Both the position numbers and the translations under genes were made by a program. The notes below the pieces were generated by a model. The model worked only from the letters and a program-made list of their open reading frames with translations. It searched no databases and was not told the DNA's origin. DNA of 64,000 bases from Adiantum capillus-veneris. Taxonomy: Eukaryota; Streptophyta; Polypodiopsida; Polypodiales; Pteridaceae. This document shows positions 1 to 9,784 of this stretch, piece by piece. The first letter of the stretch is position 1; every line of letters starts with the position of its first letter. Where the stretch lies: the NCBI GenBank assembly GCA_014529385.2, contig CM043968.1, positions 10,673,648 to 10,737,647 on the forward strand, in the 5' to 3' direction.

Positions 1-445
1 GTGCAGAAACATATTTTACATCTTGCATTGCAAACCTTTCTAGTACCTTCTTGATGTAATCCTCTTAGAGATAGCTTTAGTGTCTTCTTTGTCATGTCCC
101 TTGATATCTTCATACCAAGTATCCTCTTTGCAGCACCTAAATCTTTCATTGCAAAAGATTTAAACAGCTCCTCTTTTAGGTCTTTGATGTTCTGTATCTT
201 AGCACTTGCAATCAACATGTCATCAACATGCAACATTAGGATGATGAACTTCCCATCTCCCAAATTCTTTGTGAAAATGTAGTGATCTGAGTCACATCTT
301 CTGAATCCGCGATCCAACATCCATCGATCGAACTTCAAGTACCACTATCTTGATGCTTGCTTTAAACCATACATGCTCTTCTTAATCCGCAAACCATTTT
401 CTCCTTACCTTTTACTTTATACCCCTTTGGTTGAAGCATGTAAAC
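1..445 (-). pseudogene. copia C0 reverse transcriptase fragment
   Basis: The - strand encodes MLQPKGYKVKGKE near 440, KSMYGLKQASR near 370, and FIILMLHVDDMLIAS near 230, followed by MKDLGAAKRILGMKISRDM. This is the copia RT core. The catalytic Y-V-D-D reads H-V-D-D here, with both aspartates kept. Small frame changes break it, and the connection to the integrase tail around 450 is shortened. The window edge cuts it off. Confidence 0.85.
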
Positions 446-475
446 TTCCTTGCATAATTTACTTGTTTACCCTGT

Positions 476-1296
476 CCATGCCTCTTTTGGAACTTCCCCA
501 TCCAATGCCATTGAGGGTGACCGATTGATTAAGTACACAGACATACTTACAGCTTCCGCCTTAAGCTCAAGGCCTGCATGTAGCCGCATGCTTCGTGCTC
601 GCTCCATGATTGTCTTGTTCATCCTTTCCGAAATCCCATTTTGTTGAGGTGTCCTTGGGGTTGTCTTTTGCCTCTGAATGCCATTGCTAGCACAAAAGAT
701 TTCAAAACCTTAGCTACAATATTCGCCTCCATTATCGGATCTGAGGCATTTAACTTTGGTACCTGTTTCATTCTCCACAAAGGATTTCCACCTTTGAAAT
801 ATGGAGAACACATTGGATTTATTCTTGATTACATAAACCCATGTTTTCCTAATCGCATCGTCTATGAATGTTACATAATACAATGAGCCACCAAGTGATG
901 GTGTACTTGTAGGACCCCAAACATCATAATGAACCAACTCAAGTTTTTTATTTTTTCTTTCATTTCCTGTTTTTTGAAATTTTACTCTCTTTTGTTACCA
1001 TAAACGCAATCTTCACAGAATTCTAAGTCCATTTCTTTTAAACCTGATAGAAGCTTCTTTGGTTAAAGGATTTGCATTCCTTTGGCACTCATATGCCCAA
1101 GCCGATAGTGCCACACCTCATTATCGAATTTTGTAGCTATTACATAAGTTGAAGATTGTGTGTTGACAATACATAAGTAAAGTGTACCAACCTTTTCTCC
1201 TTTGGCAACCACCAAAGATCCCTTTGAGATCTTCCACCGTTTGTTTCCAAATGCAATGTTGTGACATTTATCATCCAATTGTCCTGTAGAGATCAA
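476..1296 (-). pseudogene. copia C0 GAG-pre-integrase and integrase
   Basis: From 1296 the frame reads ISTGQLDDKCHNIAFGNKRW and then EVWHYRLGHMSAKGMQIL, the GAG-pre-integrase zinc-binding region (H...H). From 937 a second frame reads VHYDVWGPTSTPSLGGSLYY, FIDDAIRKTWVY and CLRSDNGGEY. These carry the first two catalytic aspartates of the rve integrase core. The tail near 640-476 encodes SVYLINRSPSMALDGEVPKE. Stops and frame changes separate the pieces. An intact enzyme would insert the cDNA into chromatin. Confidence 0.85.
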
Positions 1297-1366
1297 AATT
1301 TTATGAAGATAAGGAACATGCCTAGCATCTTTAAGCTTCCATTTTCATTAGGAGTTTTAACACAAA

Positions 1367-1800
1367 CTATACCTTTGCCAACAATTTCACAAGCTTCATC
1401 ATCTCCCAAGTATACATACCCAAAATTACATTTGGTGTAATCTTAAAAATATTGCTTATGCGGTGTCGCATGGAATGAAGCCCTGGAATCTCTACTATCC
1501 AGGAATTAGACACATTGTCTAATGAGAGAATTAGAGCATCTTGCTCTACTTTACCTACCACATTGGCCTCCGATGTTGGCTTGTTGTCTTGAGACTCCGA
1601 CTCCTTCTTCTTCTTAGACTAGCAATCCTTCTTGACATGGCCCTTCTTGCCGCAATTCCAATGTTCAAGAACTTTATGCGTGACTTGCTCCGCCTTGAGC
1701 GATCATGATCCTTTTGGTTTTTGAACCTCTCCTTAAGGCTTTCCTCTTGTTTCCATTGACAGTGCAACACTTGACGATTCACCTGTGTTTCTCCTTCGCA
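1367..1800 (-). pseudogene. copia C0 nucleocapsid and protease remnant
   Basis: The segment near 1625-1675 (-) encodes HWNCGKKGHVKKDC, a CCHC zinc knuckle whose first Cys is now His. A stop follows at once. Further on (1367-1561) the frame reads ALILSLDNVSNSWIVEIPG, which matches the start of the copia aspartic protease. The expected D-S-G-A is lost to a frame change. Gag processing and nucleic-acid binding would be the original roles; neither can work here. Confidence 0.7.
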
Positions 1801-1927
1801 TTTCCTCGCTTAGGAGAACACCCACAACATCATCAAAATTAAGAGTATTTCTGACAAAGATAGAGTTACTTACAGCTATCACAAGGATGTCCCAACTATC
1901 CGGTAGAGACGATAGTATAAGGAGAGC

Positions 1928-2362
1928 TCACACTTTGTCATCGAAATGGATTTTCACCAACCGAAGTTGACTTATGTTGGTATTAAAGTCATTTAGGTGT
2001 TCTGCAACTGAACCATTCTCTGCCATATTTAGATTGAACAAGCGCTTCAAGAGAAATACCTTATTGGATGCCGATAGTTTCTCGTAGAGGCCGTCAAGTG
2101 ACTTCATCAATTCCTCCGTGGTTTTCATCCCCGAAACATTGAAGGCTACCGTTGACGCCAAGCTTAGCCGGATTGTTCCTAATGCCTTTTGGTCAAGGAC
2201 AATCCATGTTTCATCTGCCACTATTTTGGGTTTCTTTGTAAGACCGCCTAGTGGTAGATAAAGGTCCTTGTGGTAGTATTCGATCTGCATCTTCCAATGT
2301 TGGTAGTTTTTGCCATTGAACTTCTCGATCTTGAGCTTCCCTTCCTCCGTCAATACTCCCAC
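1928..2362 (-). pseudogene. copia C0 gag
   Basis: An open frame of 144 codons starts at 2362. It reads KIEKFNGKNYQHWKMQIEYY near the N-terminus, then LYEKLSASNKVFLLKRLFNL and GSVAEHLNDFN, the standard copia gag signature (UBN2/Retrotran_gag family). Gag would form the cytoplasmic virus-like particle. The frame stops near 1928, and the zinc-knuckle part continues in another frame further left, so the gene is broken. It sits directly downstream of the primer site. Confidence 0.85.
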
Positions 2363-2408
2363 TCAATTCAAGGAATACTTTCCTTGAGATACTTTAGCTA
2401 CGAGCAAA

Positions 2409-2424
2409 CCTTGCTTTGATACCA
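2409..2424 (-). other. Primer binding site of copia C0
   Basis: The - strand reads TGGTATCAAAGCAAGG, close to the complement of the plant initiator methionine tRNA 3' end (TGGTATCAGAGC). It lies two bases inside the LTR edge at 2427. Confidence 0.85.
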
Positions 2425-2426
2425 CT

Positions 2427-2497
2427 TGTTAGGAAATAGGACGTAACTAAATAGATATTTGAGTAAATTACTTAATGGAGAGAGATAAATTTTCACA

Positions 2498-2552
<55 letters not shown>

Positions 2553-3176
2553 TGTGGTTCACCCAATTTGGGGTATATACACGAGAAAGTAACCACTCAA
2601 TAGCTTTAGTACTTCAAACAAAAAGTAAGTTACAAAGGGATTATACCCTTAATAGAGCTCCCGCTTTGCTTCACTCTTACTACTTCACACCTACCTTGTT
2701 GCATCAACTTCACACTTCAAAATGTGTGTAGAAAAGGCCTCCTTTTATAGGCCAAAAGGATTGCTCTCTCTCACGAGAGGCAGCCGTATGTAACAGTCCT
2801 TGTGTATACAAGTCCGAGTTGAATTTTCTCATGCGTCCATGTGTGTCCTTGAGAAGACAAGTCCAATTTGAATTCGTCCACCGACCATTGATTTTTGCGC
2901 ATCGTCCACCGGCTATTGACTACCGATCTCACTGACCAATCGGCCAACCATTTTTCGACCACTTTTTGACCGTCGTCCGACCATAATATTTCGACGAAGC
3001 CAATTTCGAGCACTGACCGTGAAAATTTTTGGTTTTCGATCAGTGATTTTTTTCATGCACAATGACTTCTCTCCATAACGGAAGCCTTACAAATATGCAT
3101 TTGTAATACAAAAAGTTACAAAAAATAAGTCAGACTCCATACTTAACAAAATTGGCTCACCCCGTTCATACCAACA
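2427..3176 (-). repeat. 5' LTR of copia C0
   Basis: On the - strand the LTR begins TGTTGGTATGAACG and ends CTAACA, giving the TG...CA termini expected for an LTR of 750 bp. A TATA-like CTATAAAAGG (- strand) sits near 2741-2752. A GA microsatellite of about 50 bp occupies 2501-2550. The inner end is set by the primer binding site two bases away. Confidence 0.82.
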
Positions 3177-3411
3177 ATTTAAATGCAAAACCTCTCACAT
3201 GACAACTCAACGGTCGAACCACACATCCAAACCCATTCCAATTTCCACTCTCCACTAAAGTAACTCGAACGGGAAAAGTGCTTCAGTTTAACGCCGTCGA
3301 TCGCTTCCTCTTTATTTATTACTCGTGTCAAATAGTGAACCATCGTGCGTTTCTCCATTTGATCACACTGCAACTGGCAGTCGGAACAAACCCAGTTACC
3401 CAGCGACGGGA
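3177..3411 (+). promoter_or_regulatory. Residual URI promoter and 5' leader
   Basis: These 235 bp lie between the outer end of the copia LTR and the URI start codon and hold no transposon signature. They should contain the transcription start and 5' UTR of URI, but I see no clear TATA box. Frame continuity upstream of 3412 allows a start at 3325. The ATG at 3412 gives the N-terminus that best matches URI proteins. Confidence 0.45.
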
Positions 3412-3609
3412 ATGGAAGCGCGTGGGGAAGTGCGGCAACTGGCAGATGCGTTTGGAGAAGGAGAAGTCCAGAAGGCGTCCCTGCGACTGCGCTCTGCTGC
3501 GGATTCCTGCAGTCGCACTCTCCACACTCTTGACAGCTTTCTTCATGATAATCAGCAGCTTAGAAAGCTTGTTCAAGAGCTACCCACTAAAGTTTCTTAT
3601 CCTGTCATG
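3412..3609 (+). CDS. URI1: URI prefoldin-like protein, exon 1 (N-terminal 66 residues)
   Basis: The exon encodes 66 residues starting MEARGEVRQLADAFGEGEVQ and ending LVQELPTKVSYPVM. This matches the N-terminal prefoldin-alpha helix of URI (unconventional prefoldin RPB5 interactor): a heptad-rich helix, then LVxxLPxKVSYxVMVPFG, which continues in exon 2. In known organisms URI works in prefoldin-like (R2TP-linked) complexes for assembly of RNA polymerases. The exon ends in phase 0 at ATG|GTCAGT, an acceptable donor. The next exon that continues the protein is 54.7 kb away on the same strand. Gene identity is by recall of plant and human URI, not by search. Confidence 0.85.
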
Positions 3610-3888
3610 GTCAGTGGACGTCTCATTGCATTCTAACACGTGTCTCAAGCGTCAAGAATTTTCATACTGCCTTTTGCACGATTCCATGTTTAATCAACCT
3701 TTTCAATTTGAAGTAAACATCGAACTGTTACAACTGTTTGGCACATATTGCTGTGTACAGAAGGGAACCCTCTGCTCTCATTAGTTGTTTCCTCTAGAGT
3801 TTACCTTCTCGTATGGAAGGGTATATTTTCTGACTTTGTACAAGCAATTTTTTATATTCCCTTTCCAAAGTCAGGCAAAAGAAATCCC

Positions 3889-4136
3889 TGTTGGATTATG
3901 GAGCTTCGAAGACGAGTTGTAGGCTGGGTGAGAGCGAGATAGTCGACAGAGAAATACAAAGAGAGAAAGAGCAAGTCGACATAGAACAAAGTTTTTTTCT
4001 AAATCAAAGTTACCTTTTATAGAGCTATGGCTCATGCATGCTCTGCAAAAAATATCTATTTTATTTGTATGGCGGCTATTATGCATGTTTTAAGATATGA
4101 GTTCCACAGTGGTGGATTTACCTGGTATACCCAACA
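3889..4136 (-). mobile_element. Small solo LTR (248 bp)
   Basis: On the - strand it begins TGTTGGGTATACCAGG and ends CATAATCCAACA, with TG...CA termini. A TATA-like CTATAAAAGG (- strand) is at about 4011-4021. The flanks are ATCCC (3884-3888) and ATCCT (4137-4141), a 5-bp target duplication with one mismatch. No internal region is present. A short copia-type LTR is the likeliest source. Confidence 0.6.
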
Positions 4137-5237
4137 ATCCTCCCTATCAAGTTAGTAGCTTACACAAATTGTGGACTTGTGCAGGTTATTCAAGTTTTGC
4201 CCCCCTCGATGTGATGTCCCCTACTCTAGTTTATCTATGTGAAGGCTTATCTAGGCTTTGTGAGAGATTACACAACAGGTGTAGGTTTTACGCTTTGTAT
4301 TTGTTGTGTAGTGATGAAGTGAAGGGAGTCCTATGTCATTACGGACCCAATGTCTATCCTTTTACATAAATATCTAAGATGCATTTGATATGCATTTAGA
4401 AGTTAGGAAAGCATTATTTCTATTGATGAGCTTTGGCTTCATTGTCTGCATGTTGACATCAGAGGCCCAATAGAACATTGAACACTTTGCATTTGCATAT
4501 TTATGTTTGTCCTAAACTTGAACATCATCACAGATTTGGAAGTTGGAGCCTCTTGTTGCAGTTGGTGGATCTTCACAAGGCTCGTCATCCATACATGATT
4601 GTGTGTTAGGAGAAGATTTTGTCCGTTGAAAGTGCAAGCACTTGTAAATTTTGAACATTCAAAGCAATAACATCGATAAGAAATCTTGAACTGGATACCT
4701 TTACTCTGAATCTCGAACATGTTTGTAATTGATAATAAGTTGGATCTTCTTGGTCATCCAAAAGATTTGATTAAGGCACAATCATTGGAAAAAAATTGTA
4801 CTAGATGAAATCTCCATCTGTAATTACAACCATAGAAAATTTCTTCATAGCTTTGTTGATAGAAAAGCCTATGGCAGAGTTGGGCTTGCTGATAGAACTT
4901 GTAGGCGAGGCTTTGAATCTTTAAAGCACAAAATATAATTAACTTGATGAAGAAAGCTAGTCTGCCAAGGTCGATTATGTTGTGTGTAAAGAACTCTTAC
5001 AACCTAAAAATAAGTTGGACATAGTGTAAAACGAGGTCTTCAATATGAAAGTGAACAAGAATTCATGGCGAGCAGTGAACTGTTCACCGAAAGATGTCGT
5101 TTGTTGCTCATGGGGCGCTCTGTAGAACAAGAATCGAAGTCGGTTACTATGTTGAAAGATGTCTTATATGCCTGGGCTACCATATTGTCATTGAGTTTGC
5201 AGTATTTTGAGAAGATTGACTAGTCACTCTTCTTCCT
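4137..5237. other. Unassigned intronic stretch
   Basis: About 1.1 kb of AT-rich sequence. I recognise no coding region, LTR terminus or long repeat in it. It may be original intron or a decayed element. Confidence 0.5.
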
Positions 5238-5702
5238 TGTCACAAAAGTGATAAAGTTGCAATTTTGTAAGAGATGTGATGTGATTGTCTATACGGTCCT
5301 GCAGTTTCTGCCAGAAATCATGGGCCATGTGGTGGCAGCTTTTTGGTGACTATTTTTGGCAGCTTTTAGAGTCGCTAATTTTGCAGCTTTTGCATTCCCT
5401 AGTTTTTTGGGCCTCACTGCTTTAAACTCATGCGTTTAAATATGTGCCTTTGGAGAGGCTTTGGAGATCAGTGTGTGGTGCACAAAGTAGAGTACTCTCC
5501 CGAGCAATTGTACTCTGTTCTTATCAATCCGAAAAGAAGTACTAAAAGGGGCGCCAGAATTTGGGGCCAGTGCATCTGGATGCAAAACTCTGCTGTTTCG
5601 TGTCTTGACTACTTTGAGTTTTGAAGTGCAAGTGTTTCAAGTTTGTGTTCTGCTTACGTGTTATTGAGGATTCACCATCTTGTCAGTGCCAAGCCAATTA
5701 CA
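5238..5702 (+). repeat. 5' LTR of a gypsy element (family K)
   Basis: The LTR starts TGTCACAAAAGTGATAAAG, like the G-family LTRs at 15171 and 29908, and ends CCAATTACA just before a primer site. It contains the conserved block (GAAAAGAAGTACTAAAAGGG then GCGCCAGAATTTGGGGCC) at 5531-5569. Termini were set by comparison with the other copies. Confidence 0.68.
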
Positions 5703-5703
5703 G

Positions 5704-5720
5704 TGGTATAAGAACTTGAG
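5704..5720 (+). other. Primer binding site of gypsy K
   Basis: The sequence TGGTATAAGAACTTGAG lies one base inside the LTR end and is a degenerate version of the initiator-Met type site TGGTATTAGAGC. Confidence 0.6.
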
Positions 5721-6308
5721 TTGATTCTTCTTCTTAGGAGGATACGGTCTGATTTTTGCAATGCATGCTATAAACTTTGACAGAGATTTTGAGCAAGAAG
5801 CAGAGCAAGTCTCTGCGGCTGTTTTGCGGGAGAGAGATTCCCATGGGAATGACGATTCCAACAACAATTGATCAAATGGAGGAAGATTTTGATAAACTAC
5901 TTGATGATTCTCTTGAGGAGGATCATAAGTTTACAGATCTTCACTGATAGTTGCAAGTGAGCAGCTGTATAAAGAAGTTGATAAAGTTTGACGAGATCCA
6001 GCCTATGCTCAGAATATGAAGAACCAACGATTCCGGAACTTCATGACATGTGGCAAAAGGCTACCAAACAACCTCTCAAGTTGGCCATGAAAATCAAAAC
6101 AAAGCTGAAGGCAGATAAAAGTGCTCTCTTCTGAATGGAAGAGTACATTGAGCGTGCTATTAACAAAAAATCAATGAGATGATGAAGGATTGCAAGCACT
6201 CGAGAAAGGGACGGAAGTCTTGAGTCTTTTCTACGATACTTGGGCAGACAATATACTTTTGAAGAACTTGCAGAGAAGGGATCTAGGAAGCGACACTGCC
6301 AACGTGTT
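5721..6308 (+). pseudogene. gypsy K leader and gag remnant
   Basis: Downstream of the primer site, a short frame near 5843-5949 codes IDQMEEDFDKLLDDSLEEDH. Later pieces in shifting frames (6030-6300) have the acidic and helical look of gypsy gag, but I cannot name a domain. The copia LTR at 6309 interrupts it. No matching 3' part was found on the other side. Confidence 0.4.
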
Positions 6309-6538
6309 TGTTGGGATTAAAGCCGAAGTGGCCTCTTATACGGATAAGGCCAGCCGGCCGCTTAACTCGCTTATCACTAACTCTTTGTATGTACTCACTT
6401 ATACTTGTGTGGATAATAAGATTTGGGAGATAACCCTTCAATGAATGCTCTGCGTATTGTGTAAGCTCTCTGTCTGTGTATCTGTGTGTGTGTGTGTGTG
6501 AGAGAGAGAGTCGATCGAAGCTCTGCTCCGCGACTTCA
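6309..6538 (+). repeat. 5' LTR of copia A (230 bp)
   Basis: Starts TGTTGGGATTAAAGCC and ends GCGACTTCA, two bases before a primer site. It includes a (GT)n(GA)n tract at about 6485-6510. The matching 3' LTR is missing because the element is truncated at 9784, so the start is a judgement from the termini. Confidence 0.6.
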
Positions 6539-6540
6539 GT

Positions 6541-6556
6541 TGGTATTAGAGCAAGG
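6541..6556 (+). other. Primer binding site of copia A
   Basis: TGGTATTAGAGCAAGG matches the plant initiator-Met primer site with one change in its core. Confidence 0.85.
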
Positions 6557-7594
6557 TTCAATGCGTTTTCGCGTAATCGCGCGCGCACTTTTCAGGCAGA
6601 TTCTGGACCGGAGCTTGGAAATTCACACTCGACGTTCCGGGAGTATTTCAAGTAGGTGACCCGGGGTTTTATTCCCCTTTCGAAGCTGTTTATGCCCTCA
6701 GAATTTCGTTTTGAAGACTACATCAAAAGATAGGTTTCAGCCGCAAAGAAACCCGTCTTGTGTAGATTGGCAAGCAGAAGGTGGTCGGCATCAATATCGG
6801 CATCGACATACATCACCCATTAGTCTTCAAAGCATCATCTATAGACCAGGTACACATATATATCATCAGATATATATATTGCAGTCTGCATTGCTACTTC
6901 TTGTGCTTGCAAGGTTCTAGGGGAGGTGTGGCCATACGACGGCTCGACACCACTGACATGTATTGCAGATTGATGTACTGTGATTGTGGGTCTGCTAGTT
7001 GTGAGTCACGCTAGCAGACAGACCGCCGCAACGGTCATAGGACAGTGATTGGTCTATTGCAGGATGTATGTTAGTTCTGGGCAGTTTGTTGAGCCATCTG
7101 AGAGGGTCATGTGTGAGGATTTTTGAAGCCAAGCACCGGGGGCTGGGCTACCCAGTGTGAGGTGGATTAGGTTGCTGGAGTTTCCCTCTACACGCATCCT
7201 CTTCGACGACTTTTATCCCATAGGATGTACGACTTTGTGTAGACACTGGATTGCATCTTATGCGTCAGGTCGTTGAAGCATTGTTCAGGGTTCAGTCTTG
7301 AGACAGATACATGTTCTGTGATCGCCCAGATAGGAGACAGTGTATGCTTACATGATAGCATATTACAGAGATTTTTAGATTTGTCACTGGTCAGCTATTT
7401 ATGATTGTTTTTGAGCTATCTTTTGGTTTCCAAAGCTCAATTTATAGGGGAGATTGTCAAAATTTTTCAAAATACTGACAGTTCTTGAGGAGAGGTGTTC
7501 AGCTTGTTGTTTACAGCTTGTTTATTGTGTACAGAGGCCAGTTTACAGGGAAAACTTTGTCGGATTTTTCCCAGGAGTAAACAGTTTGGCAAAC
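6557..7594 (+). other. copia A untranslated leader
   Basis: About 1.04 kb between primer site and gag start. This is long for a copia element. It holds an AT-rich patch of TATATA repeats near 6855-6885 and no recognisable coding region. Confidence 0.5.
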
Positions 7595-8520
7595 ATGGCG
7601 TCTTCTCAAAGTGAGACTCTTTACAACATAAAGAAGCTGGATGGCATAAACTTTCCATTCTGGAGGAAGCAGATTTGACAGGTTTTGGTGCAGAAAAAAC
7701 AAGTGAAGCAACTGAAGCTCAAAGGGGAGAGACCAGAAGATATGGCTGAAGATGAGTGGGAAGAGTTTGACGAGTTAGCTTGTTCCACAATCATGTTGAC
7801 ACTGGCAGAAAATGTTTACTTCAACGTAGCAGAAGAGTCTACAGCGTATGGCGTATGGCAAAAGCTATGTGGTATGTACGAGAAACAAAGTGCTGTTTCT
7901 CAGATTTACTGACTTAAGAAATTGGTGGATTTGAAGATGAAGAAAGGGACAACCATGTCAAATCATCTCAATGAATTTCACACAATTTTCAGCCAGTTAA
8001 CAGCACAGGAGATAGTCTTTCCAGATTCAGTGAAGGCTATGTTTCTCTTAATCACTTTGTCAGACAGTTGGGATACTTTTCGCACGGCATTAAGTAATTC
8101 TGTCGCGCTACAAGGTCTTACAAGTGCCAATGTAGAAGGCAGCTTGTTCACAGAGGAAGTGAACAAGAACATCATTGACAAAGGCAAAGGCAATAGTGCT
8201 TTGGTCGTTCGAGGGAGACAACAGTCTAAAGAGAAGGAGGGTAAGAAGGCACAAAACCGAAGTAAGTCTCGTGACTCGAAGTCAAAGGATGGCATAGAAT
8301 GCTACCATTGTGGCAAGAAGGGTCACATGAAGAGAGACTATACGAAGTGGAAACAAGAAAAAGGCAAAACAAAGAGTTCTGAGCAAGATGAAAAGAAGAG
8401 TTCAGTGAAGATTGAAGAGGTGAATGTCACAAGATCTGGTTCAGACAGTGATTCTGGTATAGCAGTTGGGGACATCTTCCTCACAAGCAATTTTGATTCT
8501 GTTTTCTTGACTGCAGAGGA
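7595..8520 (+). pseudogene. copia A gag with zinc knuckle
   Basis: The ATG at 7595 opens MASSQSETLYNIKKLDGINF followed by PFWRKQ, a typical copia gag start. In-frame stops occur at about 7676 and 7910. The frame then continues LKMKKGTTMSNHLNEFHTIF and LITLSDSWDTFRTALSNS. A zinc knuckle at 8300-8341 reads CYHCGKKGHMKRDY, with the last Cys changed to Tyr. Two stops and the lost zinc ligand mark it as dead. In a working element it would form the particle and bind RNA. Confidence 0.88.
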
Positions 8521-8900
8521 TGGACATGCTATGAGTGATTGGATTATCGACTCAGGGACATCTTTACATGTTTCTCCGCACAAAGAGTGGTTTACATCAT
8601 ATGTGGCTACTAAAGATTATGTCAGACTTGGCAATGAGCAGGTTTGCGAGATACTTGGAGTGGGAGATGTGCAGTTAAAATTTCAGAATGGTTCTTCTTT
8701 ATTGCTCAAGAATGTCAGACATGTTCCAACAATTCGAAAGAGCTTGATCAGTACAGGGAAGTTGGATGATGCGGGCTATGTGACAGTTTTTGGGAACAAC
8801 TCTTGGAAGATCTCCAAAGGTTCGATGACTGTAGCACATGGCAGCAAGTCAGGAACTTTGTACACTTTACATGTTTCAGAGGTTAAAAACCATATAGTTA
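8521..8900 (+). pseudogene. copia A aspartic protease
   Basis: The frame shared with gag reads SDWIIDSGTSLHVSPHKEWF, with the D-S-G-T active site intact near 8549. It continues VRLGNEQVCEILGVGDVQLK and LLLKNVRHVPTIRKSLISTG, the full copia protease layout. It would cleave the polyprotein. The module reads through but is cut off from an intact gag start by upstream stops and from integrase by a frameshift after about 8920. Confidence 0.85.
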
Positions 8901-9784
8901 ATGTGATTGAGCAGCCAAGGTGTCACTGTGGCATCGTAGGCTGGGATATATGTCAAAAAGAGGAATGAAAATACTTTCTCGTTATGGTTATTTGCCTGGC
9001 TTTTCATTTCAAGATTTCGAATTTTGTGAGCATTGTGTTTATGGTAAGAAAACACAAGAACCACACAGATCAAAGAGGAATCATAGGGACGAACGGTTAG
9101 CTCTTGTGCACAGTGACCTATGCGGACCAATGCCTAGTTTGTTACTAGGGGGAGCAGCGTACTTTTGTACATTCATAGACGACTATTTCGTAGAGTATGG
9201 GTTTACTTTTTGAAGCACAAGGTTGAGGTACTCAAGGTCTTTAAGACATTCTTGCAACTTGTGGAGAATTAGAGTGGTCAGAAGCTGAGATGCTTAAGGA
9301 CAGATAATGGTGGAGAGTACGTTTCCAAGGCTTTCCAAGACTTTTGTGAAGCAAAAGGGATAAAGCGAGGATTTACTGCACCATACAATCCTTCACAAAA
9401 TGGAGTTGCAGAACGTATGAATAGGACCATACAAGAGAAGGTCAGAAGCATGTTGTCAAATGCTGAGTTGCCTGATGGATTTTGGGCGGAAGCAGTGGCT
9501 ACAACAGTCTATTTGATCAACAGGTCTCCTAGTAGGGGTTTGGATAAGAGTGAAGTGGCCGAGATGCTATGGACAGGCAAGGCACTTTCATATAAGTATC
9601 TTAGAGTCTTTGGTTGTGAAGCTTATAGCCATATTTCTAAGGCTTTGAGGAATAAGTTAGAACCAAAGAGCAGGAAGTGTATATTTCTTGGCTACGGAGA
9701 ATCGGGCGAGATGGGTTACCGGCTTTGGGATCGTGAGTCCAGAAAAGTTATTCGTAGCAATGATGTGCATTTCAATGAAGCCAA
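8900..9784 (+). pseudogene. copia A GAG-pre-integrase and integrase
   Basis: Frame 8920-9213 reads SLWHRRLGYMSKRGMKILSR, then CEHCVYGKKTQEPH and LVHSDLCGPMPS. These are the HHCC zinc site and the first catalytic Asp. After stops and a frame change, the region near 9295-9420 gives LRTDNGGEYVSKAFQDFC and NPSQNGVAERMNRTIQEKVR, with the second Asp and the Glu. The frame 9417-9784 continues FWAEAVATTVYLINRSPSRG and FLGYGESGEMGYRLWD. Homology to copia stops at about 9784. No RT or RNase H of this element follows. Confidence 0.87.

Larger units (their letters stand above)
1..3176 (-). mobile_element. Ty1/copia retrotransposon C0, 5' part (decayed)
   Basis: Reading leftward on the - strand the order is LTR (3176-2427), primer site, gag, zinc knuckle, protease remnant, GAG-pre-integrase, integrase and reverse transcriptase, which is the copia order (integrase before RT). 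The window cuts the element inside RT, so the 3' LTR and left target duplication are not visible. Every coding frame is interrupted. The gag resembles Tork-like plant copia gag, but that lineage call is from memory of the family and is tentative. The outer LTR end lies 235 bp before the URI start codon at 3412. Confidence 0.9.

Noticed and set aside
2771-3013. Open frame on the - strand inside the copia LTR
   Set aside because: It lies within LTR sequence, has no recognisable domain, and is probably a chance frame.
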